Source: Clostridia bacterium (GTDB lineage Bacteria > Bacillota > Clostridia > Oscillospirales > Acutalibacteraceae). From it: DNA of 56,528 nucleotides. The stretch covers positions 1 to 56,528 of the forward strand of contig JAGAKF010000047.1 in NCBI GenBank assembly GCA_017625835.1, read 5' to 3'. Under the pieces are notes generated by a model that was not told the origin of the DNA, did no database searches, and saw only the letters and a program-made list of their open reading frames with translations. The translations under genes were made by a program, and so were the position numbers. Every line of letters begins with the position of its first letter. Position 1 is the stretch's first letter. Below, piece by piece: positions 23,794 to 33,604 of the stretch.

Positions 23794-24486
23794 TTGTCTT
23801 TGTTTGCAATCGCGGACACGCATCTTTCTTTTTCCTGCGACAAACCGATGGATATTTTCCGCGGATGGCAGAATTTTGAAAAAAGACTTGAAAAAAATTG
23901 GAACGCAGTTGTGGGTGAGGATGATTTTGTCATTATTCCGGGCGACGTTTCCTGGGGGATGAATATGGAAGAAACTCTCGAGGACTTCCGCTTTCTGGAT
24001 TCGCTCAACGGCACAAAAATCATAATGAAAGGCAACCACGATTATTGGTGGTCAACGAAAAGCAAGACGGAAAAGTTTTTCGCCGAAAATGATATAAAAT
24101 CAATCAAGGTGCTTTTCAATAACGCTTACAGAATGGGCGATTACACCGTATGCGGAACCCGAGGTTGGTTTTTTGACTGCGAGAAAAAAGAGGACGAAAA
24201 GGTTCTTTTAAGAGAAGCCGGCAGGCTGAAAATGTCCCTCGACGAGGCTGCAAAGCTCGGCGGCGAGCCGATAATTTTTCTTCACTATCCGCCCGTAAGT
24301 ATGACTCAGACCTGCGACGAGATTTACGATATCGTCGTTTCGTCGCCCGCAAAGCGCTGTTATTACGGCCATCTTCACGGTCCGTCGGTCAACTGGGCTT
24401 TCCGCTCAGAGCGTGACGGAGTCAGTTTTGATCTCGTTTCTGCAGATTTTCTCGAATTTTGCCCGAAATTAATTGCAAAATTTTGA
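23794..24486 (+). CDS. Metallophosphoesterase (COG1768-like)
   Basis: 230 residues with the five calcineurin-like motifs: IADTHLSF, IIPGDVSWGM, KGNHDYWW, FLHYPPV and YGHLHGPS. The GDVSWGM and GNHDYWW forms mark the COG1768 group, whose substrate is not established. The start is TTG at 23794, preceded by GAGGTGA with 8-nt spacing. There is no signal peptide. It lies between a terminator region and the promoter of tig and is probably transcribed alone. Confidence 0.88.
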   Translation: MSLFAIADTHLSFSCDKPMDIFRGWQNFEKRLEKNWNAVVGEDDFVIIPGDVSWGMNMEETLEDFRFLDSLNGTKIIMKGNHDYWWSTKSKTEKFFAENDIKSIKVLFNNAYRMGDYTVCGTRGWFFDCEKKEDEKVLLREAGRLKMSLDEAAKLGGEPIIFLHYPPVSMTQTCDEIYDIVVSSPAKRCYYGHLHGPSVNWAFRSERDGVSFDLVSADFLEFCPKLIAKF

Positions 24487-24515
24487 TAAAATGCAAAAAA
24501 TATATAAAAAAGGTA

Positions 24516-24544
24516 TGGAAATCCAAATAAGTATCTGCTATAAT
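24516..24544 (+). promoter_or_regulatory. Promoter of the tig-clpP-clpX operon
   Basis: Extended -10 TGCTATAAT (24536-24544) with a weak -35 TGGAAA (24516-24521) at 17 nt. A leader hairpin GGTATT...AATACC (about 24558-24592) follows before the AGGAGG of tig. Confidence 0.65.
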
Positions 24545-24611
24545 AGCAGGGTTAATAGGTATTTGTGGGAGTATCGCTCACAGAGCAATACCAAACAGGA
24601 GGAAGTTTTCA

Positions 24612-25955
24612 ATGTTAAAATCAGCTAACAAAACAGAAACAAACATTTACACACTTGAAGTTGCGGTAAGCGCAGAGGATTTCAAGGCGGCTATTCTTAA
24701 GGCTTATAACAAGCAGAAGAATAAGATTCAGCTTCCCGGCTTCCGTAAGGGCAAGGCACCTCTTGCAATGATCGAGAAGTTCTACGGCAAAGAGGTATTT
24801 TACGAGGATGCACTTGATATTGTTTATCCCGAAACAGTAGGCGCAGCTATCGAAGAAGCAGGCATCGAGCCTGTTGCACCTCCGCACGACGTTGAGGTTA
24901 CAAAGATGGACGAAACAGGCGTTGAGATGACACTTAAAATCACAGTTATGCCTGAAATCACAATCGACGGCTATAAGGGCATCGAAGCAGACAAGGGCGA
25001 CGCTTCTGTTACAGCAGACGACGTTAAGAAAGAGCTTGCTTCAATGCAGGAAAGAAATTCACGTACAATCACAGTTGAGGATGCAAGAAAGGCGAAGAAG
25101 AACGACATCGCAGTTATCGATTTCGAAGGCTTTGTTGACGGCGTAGCATTTGACGGCGGTAAGGGCGAAAACTTTGACCTTACTCTCGGCTCAGGCCAGT
25201 TTATCCCCGGCTTTGAGGATCAGGTTATCGGCAAGAAGGCTGGCGAGGAATTTGACGTTAACGTTACATTCCCGACAGAGTATGCTCCCGAGCTTGCAGG
25301 CAAGGATGCTACATTCAAGGTTAAACTCCACGAGCTCAAGGTTAAGGAGCTTCCCGCACTTGATGACGAGTTTGCAAAGGACGTAAGCGAATACGATACA
25401 CTCGCTGAACTTAAGAAGAGCATCAAGGCTGACCTTGTAAAGACAAAGTCAGAGCAGGTTGACAGAGAATTCGAAAGCGCAGTTCTTGAGAAGGTTGTTG
25501 AACTGGTTGAGGGTGAGATTCCTGAAGTTATGTACGACAACAAGCTCGAAGACGACGTTAAGGAATACGAGCAGAGACTCGCACAGCAGGGCATTGGCCT
25601 TGACATGTACCTTCAGTACATGGGTATGGACAAGGATGCATTCAAAGAGAGCATGAGAGCAAATGCTGTTAAGCAGGTTAAGCTTCAGCTTGCTATCGAT
25701 AAGATTGCTGAGATCGAAAAGATCGAAGCTTCTGACGAGGATGCAGACGCAAAGATTCAGGAAATGGCTGATATGTATCAGATGGAAGCCGAGCAGATCA
25801 AGAAGTTTATCAGAATCGAAGACGTTAAGAAGGATGTTGTCGGCCAGAAGACAGTTGATTTCCTTGTAGCAAACGCAAAGGCAATCGTTGCTGAGAAGCC
25901 GAAGAAGACAACAAAGAAGGCAGCTGCAAAAAAGACAGAGGAAGCTGCTGAATAA
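24612..25955 (+). CDS. tig: Trigger factor
   Basis: Ribosome-bound chaperone with peptidyl-prolyl isomerase activity that meets nascent chains at the exit tunnel. The 447 residues contain the ribosome-docking motif GFRKGKAP near residue 45, an FKBP-type domain about 155-240 (VIDFEGFVDG, FIPGFEDQVIG), and a helical C-terminal chaperone region. The last ~20 residues are a Lys/Ala/Thr-rich tail, longer than in many homologues. CAGGAGG precedes the ATG. It leads the classic tig-clpP-clpX protein quality-control cluster. Confidence 0.97.
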   Translation: MLKSANKTETNIYTLEVAVSAEDFKAAILKAYNKQKNKIQLPGFRKGKAPLAMIEKFYGKEVFYEDALDIVYPETVGAAIEEAGIEPVAPPHDVEVTKMDETGVEMTLKITVMPEITIDGYKGIEADKGDASVTADDVKKELASMQERNSRTITVEDARKAKKNDIAVIDFEGFVDGVAFDGGKGENFDLTLGSGQFIPGFEDQVIGKKAGEEFDVNVTFPTEYAPELAGKDATFKVKLHELKVKELPALDDEFAKDVSEYDTLAELKKSIKADLVKTKSEQVDREFESAVLEKVVELVEGEIPEVMYDNKLEDDVKEYEQRLAQQGIGLDMYLQYMGMDKDAFKESMRANAVKQVKLQLAIDKIAEIEKIEASDEDADAKIQEMADMYQMEAEQIKKFIRIEDVKKDVVGQKTVDFLVANAKAIVAEKPKKTTKKAAAKKTEEAAE

Positions 25956-26049
25956 TTAACGGTTTAATTGCCAATATTAATGCAAATGGATGGCTTTTGC
26001 CATTCATTTGCCATTCTTGAAACTATTTTTTGAAACGGAGGAAATAAAT

Positions 26050-26631
26050 ATGGCTTTAGTACCTTATGTCATTGAACAGACTAACAGAGGCGAAAGACAG
26101 TACGATATTTTTTCAAGACTTCTCAACGACAGAATCATCGTGCTTTCTGATGAGGTTAACGATGCAACTGCAAGCCTTGTTGTTGCACAGATGCTTTTCC
26201 TTGAAGGTCAGGACCCTGATAAGGACATCAGCCTTTACATCAACAGCCCCGGTGGCTCCGTAACTGCAGGTATGGCAATTTATGACACAATGCAGTACAT
26301 CAAATGTGATGTTTCAACAATCTGTATGGGTATGGCAGCATCAATGGGTGCTTTCCTTCTCTCATCAGGTGCGAAGGGCAAGAGATTTGCTCTTCCCAAC
26401 AGCGAAATTATGATTCACCAGCCGCTCGGCGGAGCAAGAGGTCAGGCAACTGAAATCAAAATCGTTGCGGACCATATCCTTAAGACAAGAGAAAAGCTCA
26501 ACAGAATCCTTGCTGAAAATACAGGCAAATCTATCGAGCAGATCGCTCTTGACACAGAAAGAGATAACTACCTTTCAGCTCAGGAGGCTATGGATTACGG
26601 CCTTGTTGATAAGGTTCTCTACAAAAGATAA
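26050..26631 (+). CDS. clpP: ATP-dependent Clp protease proteolytic subunit
   Basis: Forms the tetradecameric peptidase chamber. It has 193 residues with a complete catalytic triad: S98 in [11 protein letters not shown]123 in MIHQPLGG, D172 in ERDNYLSA. The N-terminal axial loop begins [27 protein letters not shown] lies 9 nt before the ATG at 26050; the longer reading from 25990 has no such site. It is followed 15 nt later by clpX, its unfoldase. Confidence 0.98.
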   Translation: MALVPYVIEQTNRGERQYDIFSRLLNDRIIVLSDEVNDATASLVVAQMLFLEGQDPDKDISLYINSPGGSVTAGMAIYDTMQYIKCDVSTICMGMAASMGAFLLSSGAKGKRFALPNSEIMIHQPLGGARGQATEIKIVADHILKTREKLNRILAENTGKSIEQIALDTERDNYLSAQEAMDYGLVDKVLYKR

Positions 26632-26646
26632 ATCAGAGGTGTAACA

Positions 26647-27906
26647 ATGCCGAGAGATGACGAAAGACGAGAAAAAAACATCCGCTGTTCCTTCTGCCAT
26701 AAAACTCAGAGCCAGGTTGACAGACTGATTGCCGGTGAAGGCGTTTATATCTGTAACGAGTGCGTTGAGCTTTGCCAGGCGATTATCGAAGAGGAATCAG
26801 CAGGATACAATTCCCGCAAAAAGAAGAAAAAGGACATTGTTCTTCCTTCACCGATGGAGATCAAAAAAGGTCTCGATGAATATGTCATCGGTCAGGATGA
26901 AGCTAAGGTCGCTTTGAGCGTTGCCGTTTATAACCATTATAAGCGCGTGTTCAAGGCTTCTGAAACTGACGTCGAAATCCAGAAGAGTAACATACTCCTG
27001 CTCGGACCGACGGGTGTCGGCAAGACTATGCTTGCCCAGACTCTTGCAAAAATCCTTAATGTTCCCTTTGCGATTGCTGACGCAACAACTCTTACTGAGG
27101 CAGGTTACGTCGGCGAGGACGTTGAAAACATTCTTCTCCGTCTTATCCAGGCAGCCGACTTTGACATCGAAAAGGCTGAGCAGGGAATTATCTACGTCGA
27201 TGAAATCGACAAAATTGCCCGCAAATCCGAAAATCCGTCAATCACCCGCGACGTAAGCGGTGAGGGCGTACAGCAGGCACTCCTTAAAATTATTGAAGGA
27301 ACCGTTGCCAATGTTCCTCCGCAGGGCGGAAGAAAGCATCCTCAGCAGGAATGCATTCAGGTTGACACTTCAAACATTCTTTTCATCTGTGGCGGTGCTT
27401 TTGACGGAATTGAAAAGACCGTTGAAAAGCGTGTCGGCGGTTCGGCGCTCGGCTTTGGCGCAGACGTGAAGAGCAAGAGCGCGTTTTCAATCGAGAATGC
27501 GGTTTCTCAGGTTATTGCGCAGGACATCACAAAGTACGGTCTTATTCCCGAGCTTGTGGGTCGACTTCCGATCATCACAACTCTCAAAGAGCTTGACGAG
27601 GAAGCACTTGTCAAAATTCTTACAGAGCCGAAGAACGCAATCGTTAAGCAGTATAAGTCGCTTCTCGAGATGGATGGCGTAAAGCTTGATTTCACTCCCG
27701 ATGCGCTTAAGGCTATTGCGCAGAAGACTCTTGAAAGAAAGACGGGTGCGCGCGGACTTCGTTCGGTTATGGAATCTCTCCTTATGCCGATTATGTATGC
27801 TGTACCGAGCGACAAATCAATCGTCAAGGTGCAGATTACCGAAGCTTGCGTTAACGAAGACGAAGCTCCTCTGGTTGAGCACAAAGGCAGAAAGAAAGAA
27901 GCATAA
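26647..27906 (+). CDS. clpX: ATP-dependent Clp protease ATP-binding subunit ClpX
   Basis: AAA+ unfoldase that feeds substrates to ClpP. The 419 residues have an N-terminal zinc finger with C14, C17, C36 and C39, Walker A GPTGVGKT (120-127), Walker B IIYVDEID, the GYVGEDVE pore-loop segment, and sensor/LGF-type regions towards the C-terminus. AGAGGTG precedes the ATG. It closes the operon, with a terminator right after; lon, often next in other Firmicutes, is not present here. Confidence 0.98.
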   Translation: MPRDDERREKNIRCSFCHKTQSQVDRLIAGEGVYICNECVELCQAIIEEESAGYNSRKKKKKDIVLPSPMEIKKGLDEYVIGQDEAKVALSVAVYNHYKRVFKASETDVEIQKSNILLLGPTGVGKTMLAQTLAKILNVPFAIADATTLTEAGYVGEDVENILLRLIQAADFDIEKAEQGIIYVDEIDKIARKSENPSITRDVSGEGVQQALLKIIEGTVANVPPQGGRKHPQQECIQVDTSNILFICGGAFDGIEKTVEKRVGGSALGFGADVKSKSAFSIENAVSQVIAQDITKYGLIPELVGRLPIITTLKELDEEALVKILTEPKNAIVKQYKSLLEMDGVKLDFTPDALKAIAQKTLERKTGARGLRSVMESLLMPIMYAVPSDKSIVKVQITEACVNEDEAPLVEHKGRKKEA

Positions 27907-27910
27907 ACAT

Positions 27911-27946
27911 AAGCTGTATCCTTTCGGGGATACAGCTTTAATTTTT
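27911..27946 (+). terminator. Terminator of the tig-clpP-clpX operon
   Basis: AAGCTGTATCC-TTTCG-GGGATACAGCTT stem with a following T5 run, starting 4 nt after the clpX stop. Confidence 0.9.
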
Positions 27947-27955
27947 GTATGATGT

Positions 27956-28246
27956 TCAGAACCAAAGTGACGGCAAGCTTTTATCGTAATCATTTGTTTC
28001 TGATTCGAGAAATTCAGCTTTTTCTGTACTTTCTTTAAATATGAATTCATTCAGCCAATACACAAATGCATCACCTCTGTAACAAGCAACTTTGCTGCCG
28101 CTTGAATAGTCCCAGAACGGATGATTACTGTCTGTGCTATGAATCCATTTGTCAAATTTATTCTGAAGTTTTTTCAGGTCGGCGGTATTTTCAACGGGAA
28201 TTGAAACAATGTCCGCATCATAAGTAAATTCGAGAACAACTTTCAT
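27956..28246 (-). CDS. Hypothetical protein, 96 residues
   Basis: A small soluble protein with no signal peptide or membrane span. It is rich in aromatic and acidic residues (HPFWDYSSG, YWLNEFIFKES). I do not recognise a family. It begins 8 nt after the stop of the lipoprotein gene, and its ribosome binding site (AAGATGA) is weak, so it may depend on coupling. Being co-oriented with the carboxypeptidase-lipoprotein pair and ending at the clpX terminator region supports it as a real third gene. Confidence 0.6.
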   Translation of the reverse strand: MKVVLEFTYDADIVSIPVENTADLKKLQNKFDKWIHSTDSNHPFWDYSSGSKVACYRGDAFVYWLNEFIFKESTEKAEFLESETNDYDKSLPSLWF

Positions 28247-28254
28247 AATTCATC

Positions 28255-29139
28255 TTAATATGTAATTGTGTAGTCCTTGATAAATGTAAAGCCTGCTTTT
28301 GCATCGTGTGTGCCGAAGAGATTTACGGTCATGTCAAGAACAACGGGTGTGCTGTAATATGTGTGAACCATTCTGCCTGTTTCCTTGTCGATTGTGGCCT
28401 TGATTTCACAGTTATAGTAAGAAGCTTCAAACTTTTCGATGAACGGAATGTTCTTTTCCGTAACCTCGTGGGGCTCGATTACGTCGCAGACAGCGGCAAC
28501 TCCGCTTCCGGCACGGGGGTTTCTTTCTTCCTTGAGTTTGAGGTAGATCTCGTATGTTGAGCCCGTATCAACGCAGGTCGCCTTCAGAACTGTTGACGGC
28601 TGAAGCTTGCTTACATAATCCTGATCGGGCACGATGTACTCGTTGCGGATGTCTTCTTTTGTTGAATAGACGATCGGTTCGGTGTCGTCAGCCATAAATT
28701 TCTTGATCATATCTCTTCCTGTATCTTCAAGAGCATCGGGAAGATCGACCTTGTCTTCGTTTACAACACGCTTCTCGTAGTTTTTGACTACCTTCGTCGC
28801 ATCGGTTTTGATTTTGTTTGCGCTCTGGTTGAAGAGGGCAACGATTTCTGCTGTCGTCGTCGGAACCTTGGAAACAGCCTGAGTTGCTGCAGTAGCGGAG
28901 CCGTCCTGCGAAGAAGTTGTGCTTTCGTCGGGAAGGGTAGATGCGCCCGTGGTTCCGTCAGCATCAGCGTCGGGAACATTAACGTCAGCATCAACGTCAA
29001 CGTCCGGAGTCAGGCCCTGCTCGTCTGACAAGGTTGTTGTGTTGTCTTCGGGAGTTTCATCTTTTTTTCCGCATCCTGTGGAGAGGAGTAAAGCCAGAAC
29101 AAGAAGCACGGACAAAATTGCAGTGATTTTTGTTTTCAT
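28255..29139 (-). CDS. Predicted lipoprotein of unknown function
   Basis: 294 residues. A hydrophobic signal peptide ends in LLLSTGC, giving lipidation at the cysteine near residue 23. A Thr/Ser/Asp-rich linker (about 27-90) includes a run of Asp-Val and Asp-Ala units, and a globular domain covers residues about 95-294. The domain is not recognised. It lies 20 nt downstream of the D,D-carboxypeptidase gene, in the same direction, so a role at the cell wall outside the membrane is plausible. Confidence 0.75.
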   Translation of the reverse strand: MKTKITAILSVLLVLALLLSTGCGKKDETPEDNTTTLSDEQGLTPDVDVDADVNVPDADADGTTGASTLPDESTTSSQDGSATAATQAVSKVPTTTAEIVALFNQSANKIKTDATKVVKNYEKRVVNEDKVDLPDALEDTGRDMIKKFMADDTEPIVYSTKEDIRNEYIVPDQDYVSKLQPSTVLKATCVDTGSTYEIYLKLKEERNPRAGSGVAAVCDVIEPHEVTEKNIPFIEKFEASYYNCEIKATIDKETGRMVHTYYSTPVVLDMTVNLFGTHDAKAGFTFIKDYTITY

Positions 29140-29159
29140 GGTAAAGTCTCCTGTCTTTT

Positions 29160-30533
29160 TTATTTATTTTTCTTCTGGGTGTTGCGCTTTAATTCGTTGT
29201 ATTTGACCATTTTTATTTCACGCTGTTTCTTACGCTTGTTGTTTGTATAGAAGAAGAATGCGACATAAGCAACAACGAAAATAACGATTACAGCTACGAC
29301 GATGCTGATAAATGTTTTTGACGACAAAATGACACTTTTAATGTAAAGGAAAAGGTCGTAGTTTGCATCTTCGGCAACGACGAGGTCAACCGTTCCGATA
29401 ACCTGTCCTGCAAAAAGGATTTCGGCTTTGCCTGCGGCATCGCCTTTTTTCAGCGGAGCAGCAAGCTTTTCGGGAACATCAACGGGGTTAAAGCTGACGC
29501 TTTCGGAATCGTTACCCTGCGGAACGAGGGCAAGCACTTCCGTTGCGGCAACGAGCTTTGCCGATTCATAATCCGAGCAGTAGTCAAGCGGAACGGAGCA
29601 GACAAACTGTCCCTGCTGAGTGATGATCTCATATTTAAGGTTCTTGAATGCCCAGTTATACATATGGTTGGAATCCATAAAAGCCTGGTTTTCGGTAATT
29701 CCGTCGCCGTCGGTGTCAATCTGGTCGCCGCCCATAGCGACAGCCATATAATTGTAACCGTCCTTCGAAGCGTAGGAAATAAGGCATTTACCTGCATCTT
29801 CCGTTGAACCTGTTTTGATTCCCTTTACATTTTTATTGTAATAAGAAACTCTGTACGGGCTGATGAGGAAGTTCGTGTTAACGATTGTGCGCTCCTTGTT
29901 CATATTCGTTTCGGGAAGCTTGTATGTGTTGGAAGCAACAATTGTCTGGAACTCGGAATATTCAAGCGCCTCTTTCGCAATTAAAACAAGGTCGTTTGCC
30001 GTTGTCTTATGGTTCGGAGAATCGAGACCGTGCGGATTTTCAAAATTAGTGTTTTTACAGCCGAGAGCGAGGGCTGTTGCGTTCATCTTTTCAACGAAGC
30101 CTGCAACAGAACCGCCGTATTCGACCGCAAGCGCAACGGCCGCGTCGTTACCGCTCGGGATAAGAAGACAGCACAGCATATTGTAAATGCTGATTTCTTC
30201 GCCGACCTTAAGGCCTGAAGTTGAACTGCCCGTGCCGTAAAGGCTTTCGATTGCTTCCGCGCTGATGACCATTTTTCTTGAAAGGTCTTTTTCGTTTTTA
30301 AGAACGACGAGCGCTGTCATAACTTTCGTCAGCGAAGCAGGGGCAACGGGAGTATCGGCGTTCTTTTCAACGATAACCGAACCGTCATCAAGGCTTACTA
30401 GAAGGTCAACCTTACAGTTGAGCTTAATCTTATCCGTCTGCACGCTGTCAATGTAGTTCTGCGCGGAAACGGGAGTTACGAGTGAAGTTATAATTATTGT
30501 AAGAGAGCATATAAAAAATATCAATTTTTTCAT
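29160..30533 (-). CDS. D-alanyl-D-alanine carboxypeptidase (peptidase S11)
   Basis: A DacF/DacA-type penicillin-binding protein that trims the terminal D-Ala of peptidoglycan stem peptides. It has 457 residues with a signal peptide (cut after VSA). The catalytic motifs are S67-L-T-K70 in APASLTKVM, PSGNDAA (SxN), and KTGSTEDAG (KTG). A C-terminal beta domain, one membrane span, and a basic Lys/Arg-rich cytoplasmic tail follow, so it is membrane anchored. GAGGG lies 8 nt before the ATG at 30533; an in-frame TTG two codons earlier is less likely. Confidence 0.94.
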   Translation of the reverse strand: MKKLIFFICSLTIIITSLVTPVSAQNYIDSVQTDKIKLNCKVDLLVSLDDGSVIVEKNADTPVAPASLTKVMTALVVLKNEKDLSRKMVISAEAIESLYGTGSSTSGLKVGEEISIYNMLCCLLIPSGNDAAVALAVEYGGSVAGFVEKMNATALALGCKNTNFENPHGLDSPNHKTTANDLVLIAKEALEYSEFQTIVASNTYKLPETNMNKERTIVNTNFLISPYRVSYYNKNVKGIKTGSTEDAGKCLISYASKDGYNYMAVAMGGDQIDTDGDGITENQAFMDSNHMYNWAFKNLKYEIITQQGQFVCSVPLDYCSDYESAKLVAATEVLALVPQGNDSESVSFNPVDVPEKLAAPLKKGDAAGKAEILFAGQVIGTVDLVVAEDANYDLFLYIKSVILSSKTFISIVVAVIVIFVVAYVAFFFYTNNKRKKQREIKMVKYNELKRNTQKKNK

Positions 30534-30647
30534 AGACAAGACCCTCGTTTTTGTAGTATTATATATGTTAGAATATTATAGCAGATTTCCGTTTAAAAAT
30601 AAACAGTGAAAACGAAAAAAATGTCATTTTTGAGGAGTGGATTGAAA

Positions 30648-31340
30648 ATGATTTATGTTACGGGCGATACGCACGGCGATTATAAAATCTTTTCGCAGAA
30701 AAAATTCAAGAATATAAAAGAGGGAGACACTCTTATTATCTGCGGCGATTTCGGCTTTATCTGGAACGGCGACGCAAAAGAGAAAAAAATCCTCGATAAG
30801 CTTGCGAAGAAAAAATATAACATCTGCTTCGTTGACGGAACTCACGAAAATTTTGACCTCCTCGACAAGTATCCCGTCGTAAGCTTTGCGGGCGGACTTT
30901 CGCATAAGATAAGGGAAAATATTTTCCACCTTATGCGCGGTCAGATTTTTGAAATCGAGGGCGAAAAAATCTTTGCAATGGGCGGCGGCGAAAGCCCGGA
31001 TATCGACATCCGTATGGGTAACGCGAACTGGTCGAATGCGGAGATACCGAACCGTGAGGAAATGCGAGAGGGCGCAAACAACCTTGAAAAGCATAAGTTT
31101 ACAGTTGATTATATTATTACCCACGAGCCTGCACAGAAAATCAAGAATTTCCTCAAGCTTAAGGATAACGAACCCCTCCTCGTAAGCGGACTTAACGCCT
31201 ATTTCCAGGAGCTGAGCTCAAGCTGTGACTATACGCGCTGGTTCTTCGGAAGCCTGCACGAGGACAAGTTTGTTTCCGCTTCTCAGGTTGCGGTTTTCAG
31301 AAATCTTGTTAATCTGAGAACAGGCGAAGTTCTGAAATAA
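30648..31340 (+). CDS. Metallophosphoesterase, first gene of a salvage operon
   Basis: About 230 residues. The motifs are [24 protein letters not shown] (replacing the usual GNHD, with Thr/His/Glu/Asn), ITHEPA and FGSLHED. The substitution in motif three is shared by a subgroup whose activity I do not know. GAGGAG lies 10 nt before the ATG at 30648, preferred over 30606. It lies 10 nt before deoC and is probably co-transcribed with deoC-cdd-acetyltransferase-galM. Confidence 0.83.
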   Translation: MIYVTGDTHGDYKIFSQKKFKNIKEGDTLIICGDFGFIWNGDAKEKKILDKLAKKKYNICFVDGTHENFDLLDKYPVVSFAGGLSHKIRENIFHLMRGQIFEIEGEKIFAMGGGESPDIDIRMGNANWSNAEIPNREEMREGANNLEKHKFTVDYIITHEPAQKIKNFLKLKDNEPLLVSGLNAYFQELSSSCDYTRWFFGSLHEDKFVSASQVAVFRNLVNLRTGEVLK

Positions 31341-31350
31341 GGAGTTAATT

Positions 31351-32016
31351 ATGGATATTAAAGAGATCTTATCAAAAGTTGACCACACTCTGCTTTCGCA
31401 GTCAGCAACGTGGGACGAAATAAAGGCAATCTGCGACGACGGTATAAAGTACGGCTGTGCTTCCGTTTGTATCCCTGCTTCTTATGTTAAGCAGGCTGTT
31501 GAGTACGTGCAGGGCAAGCTGCCGATCTGTACGGTAATCGGCTTCCCGAACGGATATTCAACGACAGCCGCAAAATGCTTTGAAGCTAACGACGCAGTAA
31601 AAAACGGCGCAGAGGAAATTGATATGGTTATCAATATCGGTGCGCTCAAGGATAAAAAGTACGACTTCCTTCTTGAAGAAATCAAGGCTGTCAAAGAAGC
31701 CTGCGAAGGAAAGCTTCTGAAAGTTATAATCGAAACCTGCCTTCTTACGGACGAGGAAAAAGTAAAAATGTGCGAAATCGTTTCCGCATCGGGCGCTGAT
31801 TACATAAAGACTTCAACAGGCTTTTCAACGGGCGGAGCAACGCGCGAAGACGTGAAGATTTTTGCGGAGAATGTTGCACCGCATCTTAAGATAAAGGCCG
31901 CGGGCGGTATCGCTTCGCTTGAAGACGCGGAGGATTTTATAAAGCTCGGCGCTTCAAGACTCGGCACAAGCCGAATCGTAAAAATCATCAAAAACGAAGA
32001 AGCACAGGGTTATTGA
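31351..32016 (+). CDS. deoC: Deoxyribose-phosphate aldolase
   Basis: Splits 2-deoxyribose 5-phosphate into glyceraldehyde 3-phosphate and acetaldehyde, feeding nucleoside sugars into glycolysis. The 221 residues carry Schiff-base K153 in [15 protein letters not shown]182 in IKAAGGI, and D91 in EIDMVINIG, with a TIM barrel ending RLGTSRI. The cytidine deaminase gene follows after one base, which supports a nucleoside-salvage operon. Confidence 0.97.
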   Translation: MDIKEILSKVDHTLLSQSATWDEIKAICDDGIKYGCASVCIPASYVKQAVEYVQGKLPICTVIGFPNGYSTTAAKCFEANDAVKNGAEEIDMVINIGALKDKKYDFLLEEIKAVKEACEGKLLKVIIETCLLTDEEKVKMCEIVSASGADYIKTSTGFSTGGATREDVKIFAENVAPHLKIKAAGGIASLEDAEDFIKLGASRLGTSRIVKIIKNEEAQGY

Positions 32017-32017
32017 T

Positions 32018-32407
32018 ATGAACAAAAACGAGCTTGTAGCTCTTGCGCTTGAAGCAAGAGAGAATTCTTACTCACCCTATTCGGGCTTTAAGGTCGGTGC
32101 GGCTTTGCTGACGAAAAACGGTAGAGTGTATAAGGGTTGCAACATCGAAAACGGTGCGTTTTCACCCACAAACTGTGCCGAAAGAACAGCTGTCTTTTCG
32201 GCGGTAAGCGACGGTGAGAAAGATTTTTCGGCAATCGCTGTCGTCGGGGGAGCAGAAGAAATAAATGCTTTCTGTCCGCCGTGCGGTGTGTGCCGTCAGG
32301 TGCTGAGCGAATTCTGTAACGCTGATTTTGAAATTCATCTTTTCAACGGTGAAGAAATAAAAACATTTACGCTGGGAGAATTGCTTCCCGAAGTGTTTAA
32401 TTTATAA
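32018..32407 (+). CDS. cdd: Cytidine deaminase
   Basis: Converts cytidine and deoxycytidine to uridine forms. Its 129 residues are the length of the small tetrameric class. Zinc ligands are C53 in NCAERTA, and C89 and C92 in CPPCGVCRQ, with E55 as proton shuttle. The substrate loop is YSPYSGFKVGAAL. The start is one base after the deoC stop. Confidence 0.97.
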   Translation: MNKNELVALALEARENSYSPYSGFKVGAALLTKNGRVYKGCNIENGAFSPTNCAERTAVFSAVSDGEKDFSAIAVVGGAEEINAFCPPCGVCRQVLSEFCNADFEIHLFNGEEIKTFTLGELLPEVFNL

Positions 32408-32418
32408 GGAGAAACATT

Positions 32419-33591
32419 ATGGACGAGAAACTTTACTACGGAAGAGGCAAGGATTGCGACAACAAAAAGCTTATCGCTTTTCTTGATGAAGTATTTTTCA
32501 CGGAAGACGACGAGGCAACAAAGCGCGACTTTGTTTCCATTCTTCCGAAAATATATCACGATGAATACAGACCTGCTTACAACAACTTTGTTGTTCAGGA
32601 CGAAAACGGTGAGTTCAGAGCAGCCGTCGGCAATTTTTATGTAAACCTTGACGTGTGCGGAGAAGAAATCAAAGCCTGCTGTATCGGTAACGTTGCGGTC
32701 GGTCTTAAATACCGATCAAAGGGTTATATGGTTGACCTTATGGAAATGAGCGTTGAGGATATGATGGAGAACGGAACTGACCTTGCATACCTCGGCGGTC
32801 AGCGCCAGCGTTACGGCTATTTCGGCTTCGAAACTTCGGGCGTTTCATATAATTTTGAGTTCAACAAGAAAACTGCAAAGCACATCTTCGGCGGCAGAAA
32901 GTCAACTCTCCGCGCAGTAAAGCTTCAGGAAAACGATACCGAAGTTTTTGCAAAGATTGATGAGCTTTATCAGAAAAATGTTATCAAGGCAAGCAGACCG
33001 ATGAAGGATTATTACAGGATCATCACTTCCTGGAGACATACTCCCTATGCGGTTTATGACGGTGACGAGTTCGCAGGTTACTTCCTTATGGGTTACGAGT
33101 ACAACTGGATTTCCGAGTGTGCCGTAACAAAGCCTGAGTATTACGGCGAGCTTGCACTTGCGGCTTATGAAGTCAGCGGCAAAGAGAGCGTAAGATTCAA
33201 TGCGCCTCCGTTCGACAAAGAAAAGCACAGCTTCTTTACAGTTAATTCTGAAAATATTTCAGTCGGCGGTTGCGAGTCGCTTCTCGTGCTTAACTATGAA
33301 AAAGTTCTTCGCGCTTACCTTAAAACAAAGGCAAGCTACACAAGCCTTGCTGACGGTGAGCTTACGGTTCTTATCCACGGCAAGAAGGCGGACGAGAAGC
33401 TTCGCATTGCAGTGAAGAATAACGAAGTAACTGTTGAAAAGTTTGACGGTGAGGCTGAAATCGAATTTACTCACTTCGAGGCTACAAGAGCCTTCCTTTC
33501 AAATTTCACTTTTGAACGCGAAAAGCTCAGCGGTGCGGCACAGCAGTGGTTCCCGTTGCCTGCATTCATTTTCAGCACAGACCAGATGTAA
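32419..33591 (+). CDS. Eis-like GNAT N-acetyltransferase
   Basis: 390 residues. The N-terminal GNAT domain has a core IGNVAVGLKYRSKGYMVDLM (acetyl-CoA loop R/Q-x-x-G-x-A here as YRSKGYM), followed by DLAYLGGQRQRYGYFGFE, which is characteristic of the Eis-like group with a second GNAT lobe and an SCP2-like C-terminal domain. The acceptor is not known. AAGGAGAA precedes the ATG. Placement between cdd and galM does not reveal a shared substrate. Confidence 0.83.
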   Translation: MDEKLYYGRGKDCDNKKLIAFLDEVFFTEDDEATKRDFVSILPKIYHDEYRPAYNNFVVQDENGEFRAAVGNFYVNLDVCGEEIKACCIGNVAVGLKYRSKGYMVDLMEMSVEDMMENGTDLAYLGGQRQRYGYFGFETSGVSYNFEFNKKTAKHIFGGRKSTLRAVKLQENDTEVFAKIDELYQKNVIKASRPMKDYYRIITSWRHTPYAVYDGDEFAGYFLMGYEYNWISECAVTKPEYYGELALAAYEVSGKESVRFNAPPFDKEKHSFFTVNSENISVGGCESLLVLNYEKVLRAYLKTKASYTSLADGELTVLIHGKKADEKLRIAVKNNEVTVEKFDGEAEIEFTHFEATRAFLSNFTFEREKLSGAAQQWFPLPAFIFSTDQM

Positions 33592-33604
33592 GGAGAAGAG
33601 CAAT